DNA from: Discostella pseudostelligera
Taxonomy: Eukaryota; Bacillariophyta; Thalassiosirophyceae; Thalassiosirales; Thalassiosiraceae
Length of the DNA: 21,991 nucleotides
Assembly (NCBI GenBank): GCA_036940085.1
Contig: JALLBK010000309.1
Span: 1-21,991, forward strand
Reading direction: 5' to 3'
Each line of letters begins with the position of its first letter. The stretch's first letter is position 1. The position numbers and the translations under genes are program-made. Below, one piece after another: positions 1-9,883 of this stretch. Under the pieces are notes generated by a model. The model had not been told where the DNA came from, made no database searches, and worked only from the letters and a program-made list of their open reading frames with translations.

Positions 1-461
1 GCAGCTAATTCTACTTCAAGTTACAATCTCCCGCCAAATTTCTGCCACGAAATGGCGGGAAAGCGCGCGCCTCGCCGAGATCTCGACGACTCGACTCCAT
101 TGCAACGTCGTTCTCTCACATTATTCTTATTCATAGGTTTCAGTTCTACTGAACTATTGGGTGGTTGAAAGCGGCAGCTGTCACTAGTAGACAGCAGCAA
201 TCAGTATTGAATAGATACTAATGGGACGGAGTAACCATCTTCTCTGTCTTACTTAGCATCATTGTTTGTTGGATGACTCTTGGGATTAAGTAGCAAGCTC
301 GTCAATTCAAAGCTTACTACTTAGTTAATGATCGGTGATGTACCTCTAGTATCTTAACTTCGCGGTGGACATAAGTCAGCCTTCCGATTTGCAATCCAAC
401 CAAAATGATATATGGTAAGACGAATACTCGACTCCAACAATAACAATCTTTCCTCTCTTCT
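1..461. other. Intergenic region at left edge
   Basis: I see no convincing coding region here. The stretch lies beyond the stop codon of the Tic22-like gene, so it should contain that gene's 3' UTR and, further left, perhaps the promoter of a gene outside the window. Its most distinct content is the inverted repeat at 29-60 (listed separately) and the 10-bp palindrome CGAGATCTCG at 76-85. The rest is unremarkable mixed-composition sequence. Confidence 0.6.
29..60. promoter_or_regulatory. Inverted repeat of an E2F-like GGCGGGA motif
   Basis: TCCCGCCA at 29-36 and TGGCGGGA at 53-60 are perfect reverse complements. The inner TTTC and GAAA flanks can extend the pairing with a 2-nt bulge. GGCGGGA(A) is the core of the E2F/DP recognition sequence, and the same motif recurs upstream of other genes in this window. 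It may be a promoter element for a gene to the left. Regulatory function is inferred from sequence only. Confidence 0.4.
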
Positions 462-1823
462 TTACGCATTCTTGCCCCATGCTCGCATAGGACGTAAACG
501 AGCCTTCCGATTCCCATTCGCTCGAATCCTCTCCTTCGCTTCCACTCCCAAGCTCGATGGGACGAATACCACCCGATCCAAACCATTATTTTTGGCAGAC
601 GACGCAAAAGAAGAAGATGATTTCCCCTTCAACATAAAATGCAACACTGGAATCTTACCCCAAATACCCTTGCTTTCCCGTACTAACTCGGCACGACGCT
701 GTGCCTTCCACTGCTCCTTATCAATACTAGTTACAATATCCATCATATTGAACACCTCCACCTGCGGTGGCTTATCGGGAATCGAACTCTTATTTTCACT
801 CTTGGACCTCATAATCGACCAATCGTTCATTAAATCTTCATAGGAAAAATACAATGGTGTCAAACTTGATGATTTCCATGCCTTGGCATTCCCTTGGATC
901 CATCTTCGAATTCGTGGTGGTTTCTTCACCAATCCATTGGCATAGAATACCGGCAAGCCCACCTGACCTTCCATGTGTGTATACTCTCGACGCAACTTGT
1001 CAACCTCGCTTTCCGCAAGTCCCTCCTTCTGGAGCTGACGTGCCTTCTTCATACGGGCGGCAGCATTCTTCATTGCCTTGCGACGCAATCCCATCTTATT
1101 GGCCTCAATCACATCTTGAGGTTGCAACAACAATTCGGCATCATCTTTTGATGAATCACCAAAGCATCCAATCCTTTCCCGTCCGGCACATCGAGCAGCG
1201 TAGAATAATTCACGTTTCGAGGGTACAATTTTATGCCGTAAGCTTCCCCCCGCATCCATGGATAATAATTTGCCAGTAGTCTCGTCCATAGGTTGTCCGG
1301 TAGGCAACCCATTCCCTAAATTGGATGCCATCCGTACTGCCTTTCCCAATGTAGTGCAGGTAATTCTCAAATCACTCTCTTTCATATGTTTCATCTGTTT
1401 CATTTCATCGGCCAAACATCGGGCATCATGTTCATCAATGAAGTAGAGGGAGATGGGACGAGTGTCTTGCATATCATCCTTTTGTTGCACACGTGAGAAT
1501 TTGGCGGCATCTCCTCCAGAAGCACTGCTACCATCCTCATCCGCACTTCCCGCATTCTCAAGCTCCATTGCCTTCTCTTCATCCTTGTACTTCTCAAATA
1601 GCATGTAAGGTGATCCCCAAGCGGTGGTGACCTGAAAGACGGGTTGGGAGAGGATGCGTTCGTAGGCTGGGATGGAGGTGTGTGTGCCAAGAATGTTGGA
1701 GAGGTTGATGATTCGCTGTTTGGAGGATGCGGCGGTGACTAGTGATGATGATGTGGCGATTGCGAGGAGGAGAACGAGGAGTACTACCGACGACGACGAC
1801 GATAGCGATGGGGTGAACCTCAT
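462..1823 (-). CDS. Tic22-like protein with N-terminal signal peptide (probable plastid protein import factor)
   Basis: The 453-aa product begins at the ATG at 1823. That start is preferred because it leads directly into a signal peptide: Ser-rich, then a hydrophobic core (VVLLVLLLAIA, about residues 13-23), then a small-residue site VTA-A near 31. The open frame continues 26 codons upstream without looking like a targeting peptide. The mature part has Tic22-family landmarks: a strand PVFQVTTAWGSPYML, then ISLYFIDEHDARCLADEM, and later GLPVFYANGLVKK followed by LTPLYFSYEDLMNDW, which matches the family's VPVFxxxxL...PvyFtkeDL pattern. Tic22 proteins are chaperone-like import components between plastid envelope membranes. 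In algae with complex plastids they carry signal peptides. No Phe follows the predicted cleavage site, which argues against stromal delivery. The sequence is longer than plant Tic22 and has acidic and Lys-rich insertions. The family call is from motif memory. The fold is probable and the compartment is inferred. Confidence 0.58.
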   Translation of the reverse strand: MRFTPSLSSSSSVVLLVLLLAIATSSSLVTAASSKQRIINLSNILGTHTSIPAYERILSQPVFQVTTAWGSPYMLFEKYKDEEKAMELENAGSADEDGSSASGGDAAKFSRVQQKDDMQDTRPISLYFIDEHDARCLADEMKQMKHMKESDLRITCTTLGKAVRMASNLGNGLPTGQPMDETTGKLLSMDAGGSLRHKIVPSKRELFYAARCAGRERIGCFGDSSKDDAELLLQPQDVIEANKMGLRRKAMKNAAARMKKARQLQKEGLAESEVDKLRREYTHMEGQVGLPVFYANGLVKKPPRIRRWIQGNAKAWKSSSLTPLYFSYEDLMNDWSIMRSKSENKSSIPDKPPQVEVFNMMDIVTSIDKEQWKAQRRAELVRESKGIWGKIPVLHFMLKGKSSSSFASSAKNNGLDRVVFVPSSLGVEAKERIRANGNRKARLRPMRAWGKNA

Positions 1824-2564
1824 TTTGATGTGTATGATGTGGTTATTCGAAGCTATTTGGGATTCGGCGGGCGTTGCTGGTTGCCGCCAAGAGCACCTCA
1901 ATCTCGAGGCGGAGAATGAATACTATCGATACTATTTACCGATGATCGATGATGCGATGGCAGTAGCAGTAGCCTGCAGTACCATAGCGTGTTACATACA
2001 GCTAGCGGTGCGCATGCAGCCAGATGCAGCGGCGCAGCGGCAGCGGAAGCGGAAGCAGTTCCACATGGTTACACGAGTCTTCCAAGTGGAAGGAACCTGC
2101 GGCTGAAATCCTGTCCGGCGTCCGGCTGTGACGCGATTTTGAGTCGAGTCCACAAATATCTCTTCCACGTGTACACTCTCACACTTCTTACTTCTTGCTG
2201 CAGAGCGAGCGAGGTCGGCATGGTCAATTCAACAGTTATCGCACCGACCAGTAATATCCCGTGCATCCCAGGGTGGGCTTGTATTAGTCAATCGGTGATC
2301 GATATTACCCGATAATCGATTATGGAGGAACGGATTAGATACCTACCGAGTGGATCAGATAGTACGAGATAGGCGAGAGCGGGGTGGAGAGAGGGAGAGA
2401 CGACAAGGTTTGATATATGGTGTAATGATTGCTGTTGAATAGTGTTGCGTCCACTAAAAGACAAAATTATTGTTCAAATTTGACTCCACCGATCGCATCC
2501 CTTCGAGAAATTGTTGCTCTGTCCGTTGGTGTATTGTTTCATCGTCCTTTGCCACTCTACACCA
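1824..2564. other. Intergenic region between Tic22-like and TMEM242-like genes
   Basis: This stretch is upstream of the Tic22-like gene and downstream of the TMEM242-like gene, both on the minus strand. It should hold the Tic22-like promoter and the other gene's 3' UTR. I see a CAGCGG/GCGGAA short-repeat run (about 2027-2057), a CTTCCA-AG-TGGAAG palindrome (2079-2092), a CACGTG hexamer (2166-2171) and several ATCGAT words around 2297-2320. No protein here has recognisable features. Confidence 0.5.
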
Positions 2565-3272
2565 TCATTTCTCTTCATCATCCCAATTCATCTCCCCGCC
2601 ATACTTCTTCCTCACATGGTCCAATTCTTCTTCTTCCGTCATACCCTTCACATCTCGTTCATATTCCAACTTCGCCGCCCGTCGCTCCTTTCCTCCCACT
2701 GAGATACCCAAATGATTCTCTAATGCATCTTCCAAGTTGTGTAATTTTTTAGGTGCCCAATATCGAAAGGTTGCCATTAATTCATCTATGGATTTGCATC
2801 CCGAAGCATAGAATATACCTGATATTAATAGGCCTGTTCCAGATAAGGAGAGGAGAGAACCAATGGCAAGTGCTCGTGCGGCTAGTATTGGCGGCGGGGT
2901 AGTTGTGGTTGTTATTATTGGTGGTGGTACCGGTAGTCGTTTTCGTATGCTGCTGTTGCTTCTAGACGGAGACATATTTTGAGAAGAGGATAGTATCGGT
3001 GGTTCAGGATGCATTAATTGGCCAAAGATAGAATTTCCTTTCATGCTATGAACATTACTACCAGCATTCGACGCCGAGGACGAGGAGGAGGAAAGAAAAG
3101 ACTCATGAAGAGCACGGCGGTAGCCAATATATGCACCAAGTCCAAGAGGCAAAGATGCAAAGAGGAGGGCACTGCCTGGTGTTATTAGCGGCGAATGCTG
3201 CGACGTGTGGATGGCAGCAGCATAGTGAGATTGATCATTGGGTAGTGGGCATTCCGATTTCGTCATGGTCAT
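2565..3272 (-). CDS. TMEM242-like mitochondrial inner-membrane protein
   Basis: This is an intronless 235-aa protein. It starts at 3272 (MTMTKS; a second in-frame ATG lies two codons later). It has two hydrophobic segments. The first, at about residues 32-48, reads GSALLFASLPLGLGAYIGY. The second, at about 130-160, is the diagnostic block ARALAIGSLLSLSGTGLL, followed by ISGIFYASGCKSIDELMATF. This corresponds to the ALRALxxGSLxxxxGxGxxxxxxWxxxGxxSxxxFR signature of TMEM242 (DUF1358). In animals TMEM242 helps assemble the c-ring of mitochondrial ATP synthase. The Ser/Pro/Thr-rich linker between the two segments is longer than in the human protein, and there is an extra charged C-terminal tail (about residues 190-235). 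The gene is divergent from a PPR gene with a mitochondrial-type N-terminus, 249 bp away, which fits a mitochondrial role. The family assignment is by motif recall. The function is inherited from the family. Confidence 0.62.
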   Translation of the reverse strand: MTMTKSECPLPNDQSHYAAAIHTSQHSPLITPGSALLFASLPLGLGAYIGYRRALHESFLSSSSSSASNAGSNVHSMKGNSIFGQLMHPEPPILSSSQNMSPSRSNSSIRKRLPVPPPIITTTTTPPPILAARALAIGSLLSLSGTGLLISGIFYASGCKSIDELMATFRYWAPKKLHNLEDALENHLGISVGGKERRAAKLEYERDVKGMTEEEELDHVRKKYGGEMNWDDEEK

Positions 3273-3521
3273 GGTCAGAGTGTGGCGGTATGCATGGTAG
3301 GCGGTAGGTGGAGGTGATAGAAGTTTGGTATCTACCCACGACGTACCATACGGTACGACGGGGTATTCGGCGTTCCCGCCACAACCGCATGTAGTCCGTA
3401 CGTTCCCGCCAAATAAATCTGCGCCTGTGCTTTCCCGCCAAAAGATAGTACCTCCGCTCCTCCCACCACCACGAGATCACCACGAGATCACCACAAAAGC
3501 AAAGGCCGACGACCGACGACC
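3273..3521. promoter_or_regulatory. Divergent promoter with three evenly spaced TTCCCGCC sites
   Basis: This 249-bp interval separates the starts of the TMEM242-like (-) and PPR (+) genes. TTCCCGCC occurs at 3373-3380, 3403-3410 and 3432-3439, with starts 30 and 29 bp apart. The third copy sits in TTTCCCGCCAAA, a perfect match to the E2F consensus. Closer to the PPR start there is an 11-bp tandem duplication of CACGAGATCAC (3470-3491) and a short GACGACC repeat. The sites are seen directly. Shared regulation of the two genes is inferred. Confidence 0.5.
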
Positions 3522-6500
3522 ATGGCCATGGTAGCGGCGTGGATTGCCGCTCGTAAACAACTCATATCAGCTACTAAAAGCCAGAGATGTCCCGTGGTTT
3601 GCATCCGTAACAACTTCGTCGTGGGGCGCCACGCGTTGCAGTATTCATGCGCAGTGGTCAGGAACCGAGCATTATTTGCGTCGCAACAACATCAACATAT
3701 TCAATTACTGCGTCCACTCTGGAGTGTGGCATCGCCTCAGGCTCTCTCGGTAATAAGTGATCAAAAAAAAGCAAGATCGACAATAGTATGGCATCCCCTC
3801 TCATCGCGGTCATACAATTCAAATCAAGAGCCAAGCTTTCCATTAACGACAGCTGAACTTGAATTCAATGTCGGTGAACTAGAAAGGACATGTCAACTCC
3901 GACAACAACAACAACAGCTACAGCTATCGAAACATGATTTGCATAACCGAGCATGGCACCTCCTCTCTGAATGCGCCTCAATTTCATCTTCTAATATTCC
4001 AAATAAATTTGACAAAGGCGTGAGAAGAAGTAGTGACAAGACTACTACGCAGCAGGAGTTACTGCTGCGTGCAAAGCTGGGTAGTCGAATATTAGACATT
4101 TGCTTGAAAGAGGTAGAGTCGCGGAGACTTTTCTTATGGGAATGGCTTAGTTGGGAATCTAACGAGATTGACGATAGTGCAATCATCAACACCAACCCCT
4201 CGACGATTGACAGATTCTCTCCCACTGCGTACTGGAATGAGGCACCTCATCCTACCAAAGAGATGTATTCTCTAATTTTCTCCATGTGGAAAAGTGTTAT
4301 TGAATCATGTTCCTCCTTCTCGATCAAATCATCAGATGCCATGGATCTTATGGAAAGTTGTGCACAACAATCCTCGTCGCTCCTATCGTTAATGGAAGAG
4401 GAATACTCCTCCGATGCTGCCTTTATTGATGCGTACAACTCCCAAATTCAAACCGGTCGGTACACCTTACTTAGGATGGGAGCGGTACTTCCCGATGTTA
4501 GAAATTACAGTGAAGTTATTAGGACTTGGGGACAATGCATTGATGGTAGCAATCTGCGTTTATCATCATCGGAGAAACAAGACAAAAGTCGCCAAAGAAG
4601 CTACCCCTCTTCGAGAGATGGAGCATTATTTCACAAACGATTAAAGTTGGAAGCTACTGCTATGAAGTCAATGATGGAATTGCTAGAATCGATGGAAGAA
4701 GACCTATATGGCACCTTTCAATCAGAGTCAAATAATACGAATAGCTCACAACAGAGGAAGCGGCCTCCTCCGGATCGACATTGTTACAACATCATTCTCG
4801 CCGCTATGGCACGACAAATCAACCCGTCCTTGTATGAAATGAGACTAGTATTGCAAAGAATGATGGAACGTGTGAAATATGAACTTGAGCTACTTGATAA
4901 TGATCCAGATTTGACACAAGAGAGCGACACGGCCCAGTTGTATGAACTTGCCATGTCCTTCTTCCCGGATGTGTATAGCTACAATGCACTCATCGAGGCT
5001 CGTGCCAATCGGTCTGCAATGTTTGCATCCGACAACAAACCACAACCACAGTCGATAGGTGGGTATACTTCACCACGGCTTCGTTATAGATCAGCTTGGC
5101 AGCAGCAGAATAATGCCGAGAATCTATCACGAAGGAAAAAGCGGTTTACAGCTAGTGAAGAGGAAGCAATATTGGCCGAGCAGATTATTGAAGAGATGCG
5201 CCACCTTGCGACGGTGACAGTTAGACCAAACATTTGGAGTTACAATGGTAAGTAATTGGTCATGGATGTATGATTTACTTTTTATGGTCTGCTGATGGGA
5301 TAGTGCATCCCTCTCCCAGCCGTAATAAAGTCATGGATTAAGACTGATAGCGAACGCGGACTCCTGAGGGCTGTGCTCATTTTTAATGCACTTGCAATGC
5401 ATGGTCATGATAGAAGTAACGATGAGGACGAGGAACCAAGTCTCGGAGCTGATAAATTCGAAAAAGGTTCTACAGTATTTGATCGAATTTCACGTTGGGG
5501 AGCTTCTCTTTTGGGTAGCGGCGATTCAAGTAGTGATTGCAGTGATAGGGCTTCCGATGAAAGATCGAAGATTAAGCCAATCCATGCACATGATTCGAGA
5601 TCGAACACTCAATCAGAGTCAGTGCCAAATCAAGCTTCTTATGAAACTAGAATTCGCGGCTCGAACCAAACGTCGCAGGTCTTCCAAAGCGTGGGAATGG
5701 CAAGCAGGCTCAGCTACCTCTACTCCGCAGGTGGAGAAGTGAAGAGAAATGACACTCGTGCGCACCGAGTAATTTCGCATGGAAGCAAAGCGACGTTAAC
5801 ATCCCCACCAACACTGAACAAGAGTGATGATGATATGCAAAGCAACGCACCTGAACCCATCGGCCCACTGCCATACATAGAAGACAAAGTCGCTCCAGAT
5901 CTCAAAACATTTCTCATTGTTTCCCAAGGTAAGTTTGCACAGTGGAGTCCATTCACTTCGACCCAAACATCCTCATCAGCTGTGTTTTAATTATCGGTTT
6001 AGCATTGGAACGTCGTGGTACCGCACTGTCCACAAAACTTGCCGAGGATCTCCTCCACCTTCTGGAAGAATATTATTTTGACTTGAATACAGATATTGCA
6101 ATCTACAACTCTGTTCTCAATGCATTTGCCAAAGCCGCAAAAGAGACGTCGGATGCGCGTTCGTGCATGGCTTATGCACAAAAAGCAGACGATTTGGTTT
6201 GTAAACTAATGGAGAAAGATCGAGTAGAATCTGATATGGCTCCCCGACCGAACGAGTACAGCTTCTTAATGGCGATAAATGCATGGAGTAATGCCGCTAC
6301 AGCTGCAGTGTCGACTGGGAATGTGTCAGATGGTAGATCTGCGGCACTAAAAGCGGAAGAACTACTGAAGACATTACAAACTCAACCATTAAAAACAAAC
6401 AAGTCGACAATGGCTTGCTTTGGTGCTGTGATTCGCATTTGGGCATCGTTAGGTGACGCAGAGCAGGCTCAGAGAGTACTGGAGAATATGGTCGAGAAGT

Positions 6501-7168
6501 CCGAACGCCTACCATTGGAAATAATTCACTTCAATGCAGTCTTAGATGCTTGGGCACGAACTTTGATTTCACAATCTGATACTGACAAGGCTATCTCGAG
6601 GCTATTGAACATCCGTGATCTGTTAATGAAAATGAACCGAGGAGGATATGATTCATACAATGTCGATCCTGATACAAGCTCATTCAACCAAGTTATTCGA
6701 GCATGCTACTCACCGTGGGCATCGACACTAGAAAAGGACGACGAAAACATTCGATACAAGGCATTTGCAATTGCATATGAATGCTACACAAAGATGATCC
6801 AAGACAACAACAGGTCATACCGACCAGATGCTCACACGTACGCTCACATTTTAAAAGCAATATCGACCCTACTTCCGTCATCAACGATGGAAAATCGATC
6901 AGAAAAGAATGACGTTTGTAAGACAGTTTTGCATGCGTGCTGCAGAGATGGTCATTTGTCAAAGTCGTCAATCTGGACATTGCGGAAGTGTTTCCCAGAT
7001 GGGGATGAATTTATAGCACTGCTGCTTTCCGAGTTGGACAATCACGGTACCATCAGTACCAAAGAAAAGTTGCTCATGATCTCAGAAGACCGCCTGCTCG
7101 CTTATTTACCAATGGAATGGAGTCGCAATGGACGAAACTACAAAGCTCTGAACAGGCATAGACAGTAA
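3522..7168 (+). CDS. Pentatricopeptide repeat (PPR) protein, three exons, probably mitochondrial
   Basis: I join exons 3522-5247, 5320-5928 and 6003-7168 into an 1166-aa protein. Both junctions are phase 1 and rebuild Ala codons: IWSYN-A-VIKSW and FLIVSQ-A-LERRG. The N-terminus (MAMVAAWIAARKQLISA, then many R, S and A with almost no acidic residues) looks like a mitochondrial presequence. PPR helix-turn-helix units are recognisable from about residue 414 (RHCYNIILAAMAR), 482 (PDVYSYNALIEARAN), 568 (RPNIWSYNAVIKSWI) and 808 (DIAIYNSVLNAFAKA). Later units are YSFLMAINAWSNA, MACFGAVIRIWASLG, IHFNAVLDAWART and HTYAHILKAI. PPR proteins bind organellar RNA in processing, stability or translation. 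No DYW, SMR or endonuclease domain is seen. The repeats are spaced by long acidic or Ser-rich linkers, common in diatom PPR proteins. The gene converges on asparagine synthetase, with 167 bp between the stops. Confidence 0.85.
5248..5319 (+). other. Intron 1 of the PPR gene (72 bp)
   Basis: It begins with the consensus donor GTAAGT and ends in a pyrimidine-rich CCCTCTCCCAG acceptor. Reading through it gives an immediate stop (NGK*). Splicing restores the PPR helix WSYNAVIKSW. Confidence 0.85.
5929..6002 (+). other. Intron 2 of the PPR gene (74 bp)
   Basis: The donor is GTAAGT and the acceptor is GGTTTAG. Both flanking exon ends are phase 1 and rebuild GCA (Ala). Upstream CAG trinucleotides within the intron are possible alternative acceptors, but this one keeps frame and joins two PPR-like segments. 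Confidence 0.78.
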
Positions 7169-7335
7169 CGGAATTGAATGATATTGCTGATCTCTTCTTA
7201 AGATTATCATAATTGTCGATGGATTACCATCTGACGTCCTTCTTCGAACTTTTAAACCTCCTCGCCCCTTCTCTTCTTCCCTTATCAACATAGGCGTCAT
7301 CTATGCAATTCATACCTCCAAAAGCCGTAGATATA

Positions 7336-9477
7336 TTAACTGGACTTCGACTTCTTTGCAGCGGGTCCCGACAAATCCTCAAGAACAGTATCCGCCACAA
7401 AGTTGTCACCGTATGCAGCCTCGTGCATTCCCGCCGCCCTACCCGATGGATCCGCTCTCAATGCAAACGATGCATCCCAGGCCATGGCACGTTCGGTGGA
7501 GCACGCGATACTCTTACCACCAGGCACCGTCTTCTCGGCTGCCTCTCCCGGGAAGTGTTCCTCGAAGATCATACGGTATCTGTAGCCTTCTTTCGTTGTG
7601 GGTGTGTTGTAAGGGTAACGATTGGCGGCATTGGCAAACATTTGATCCGATACCTCGCGTTCCGCAATTTCTTTTAGGCTGTCGACCCATCCATAACCAA
7701 CACCTAACATAATGAACAGATAACATTGAATTTTGCAACGTTGAATATCCCCAAGCACTTGAGTACAATGACAAATATAAAAAAGGAATCAATACACTCT
7801 CACCATCACTAAACTGCTCCTTCTGCCTCCACAATATATCCTGAGGCAAATACGGATCATCCGGAGTATCAAACGCCTTCCGAATGACATACTTCTCAAT
7901 CCTCGTATCCTCCTTACTCACATCCGGTCCCTTCACAATCATCTTCTCCTTTGGATCCAAATTCATAGCAACTTGCAAAAAGTCGGCATCCAAAAATGGA
8001 CAACGTGGCTCAACACCCCATGCCGACATGGCTTTGTTGGCACGCAAACAGTCGTACATGTGTAGTCGACTAATTTTGTCCACGGTTTCGTCAAAGAATT
8101 CCTGTTCGTTGGGTGCCTTGTGGAAGTAGAGATATCCACCAAATACCTCATCGGCACCCTCGCCAGACAATACCATTTTAATCCCCATGGCCTTGATTTT
8201 ACGTGACATGAGATACATGGGCGTCGAGGCCCGGATGGTCGTGACATCGTACGTTTCGATACTGCGAATGACATCGCGAATGGCATCGGCACCCTCCTCA
8301 AGAGTGTAGGTATACGCATGATGGATAGTGCCCAAAAAGTCCGCCACGCGTTTGGCAGCCTTGAGATCAGGACTGTTTTCAAGACCAATGGTGAAGGAAT
8401 GGAGTTTGGGGAAGGAGGAGGAACGTCGGGCGACATTGCGTGCACAGATGGAGGCGACGAGACTGGAATCGAGACCGCCGGAAAGGAGGACACCCCAAGG
8501 CACATCGGACATCATGCGACGGGTGACGGCCTTTTCGAAGGAGTGGCGTAGGACATCCTGAAAATGTGATAAACAAAGTGCAGTGTCGGAGTTAGAGAGG
8601 GTGATACTGCAGACGAGATATGTGTTCCCAAGACCATGATAATGTTGGCGCAGATGATCGATCTTCATGGTGCCTTCCTATCATCATTCTTTCTTCTCAA
8701 AACCAATGATTTGCCAACAATTTCAACAACCTCCAGATGCATTGTGTATGTGTGTGTAGATTAATAAAACGAGAGTAGGTACCAAAAACTCACCTCCTGA
8801 AATGTCCCCTTGGGTAATACACACCCCGGTTTCATTTCCGGTGCCCAATTGGGAGTATACCACCGTACAAACTCCCCCGCATTTGGTCCTTTATTCGAAT
8901 AACAATGTCCAGGTGGGAAATTCTGAAATTTCGTACATTCCTTCACAATTGCCTTCATTTCGGAGGATACATAAAGAGAGCCATCATTGCCCCACCCAAT
9001 GTACAATGGAGTTTTGCCAACATGATCACGGAAGATGAAGTAGGTATCATTGGATTTGTCATAGAGTATGACAGAGAACATGCCACGTAACTTGGAGGGT
9101 AGATCGGGGGATGGACCATGTTCGTTCCATAGTGGTAGGATGGATTCACAATCACTTCCGGTCATGGGGGTGTAGGGAGTAGTAAGGGAGGCGTAGATTT
9201 CCTTGTAGTTGTAAATCTCTCCATTGGCCGCGACAATAACATTCCCATGACGGGAGACAAGTGGCTGTGAGCCAGATTCAGGATCCATAATGGCAAGACG
9301 TTCATGGGCAATACCGTGATTGAGTGGTGATCCGCCATTGGTGGCAGTCGATTCGAGGACCATGTAGCCCGACCAATCGGGGCCGCGATGACGTAACTCC
9401 GAGGAACATTTGATGAGTTCTTTTCGGAGGGAGGGGGGGTCGAGTGAGGAGAAGAATATGGCGAAGATGCCGCACAT
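7336..9477 (-). CDS. Asparagine synthetase (glutamine-hydrolysing), three exons
   Basis: I join exons 9477-8794, 8557-7804 and 7703-7336 (minus strand) into a 601-aa enzyme. It makes asparagine from aspartate, ATP and glutamine nitrogen. The start gives MCGIF, placing the catalytic Cys at position 2 of the glutaminase domain. Other conserved blocks there are [33 protein letters not shown] and GSDCES. The synthetase domain has the PP-loop SGGLDSS (about residues 254-260) and [13 protein letters not shown]. The C-terminal third has [20 protein letters not shown] across the second junction, then [10 protein letters not shown] and [14 protein letters not shown]. All key residues are intact and the length suits the AsnB type. 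There is no targeting peptide, so it is probably cytosolic. The gene shares a 406-bp divergent promoter containing two CACGTG boxes. Confidence 0.95.
7704..7803 (-). other. Intron 2 of asparagine synthetase (100 bp)
   Basis: The donor GTGAGA interrupts the Gly codon of QKEQFSDG. The acceptor ATGTTAG precedes GTGTTGG, giving FSDG-VGYGW as in bacterial AsnB. The phase is 1. Confidence 0.9.
8558..8793 (-). other. Intron 1 of asparagine synthetase (236 bp)
   Basis: The donor GTGAGT follows GTFQE. The acceptor ACATTTTCAG precedes [11 protein letters not shown]. The phase is 0. This is the largest intron identified in the window. It contains a short TGTG-rich run. Confidence 0.88.
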
Positions 9478-9883
9478 GATGACTTGATTGGATTGGGTTT
9501 GCTTAACAGTTGGGAGATGTAGTTGATATCTGTAGTACTACCAAGAGTTGATGCCGACGACGACAATCATGGTCATGAGCATGAGATGATGTGCATCGGC
9601 GATGAATCTCGTCGGGTGGCGGCGGTGGGCGGCTGCGATGGGTTCACGTGGAACAACGTGGGTAGGAGACTTCCACGTGGAGGAACATCAAGCGAATGAC
9701 GTATTCACGGACGACTGACAGAGTTTTAGCGGGAGGTAGCATAAATAAATGGCGGGAGAATCTAGTGTTCTTGGCGGGAGACGAGGCTGAACGCAAGCAC
9801 AAAATCAATCTTCACCGTCCACGCCATGATGACATTATTATCAACAATCCAATATCCCATCCGGCACGACGAAGAGTAGTACA
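9478..9883. promoter_or_regulatory. Divergent promoter with paired CACGTG boxes and three spaced GCGGGAG sites
   Basis: This 406-bp interval lies between the starts of asparagine synthetase (-) and the C18orf21-like gene (+). CACGTG occurs at 9645-9650 within GTTCACGTGGAAC, and at 9674-9679 within the perfect palindrome TCCACGTGGA. GCGGGAG occurs at 9729, 9752 and 9774, all in the same orientation and 22-23 bp apart. The last two are GGCGGGAGA. CACGTG is the core of bZIP and bHLH sites, and GGCGGGA that of E2F sites. Which factors act here is unknown. The motifs and spacing are seen directly. Confidence 0.5.

Noticed and set aside
7514..7803. Asparagine synthetase frame running on through the second intron
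   Set aside because: Read-through replaces the conserved [10 protein letters not shown] block with unrelated residues. GT-AG splicing restores it.
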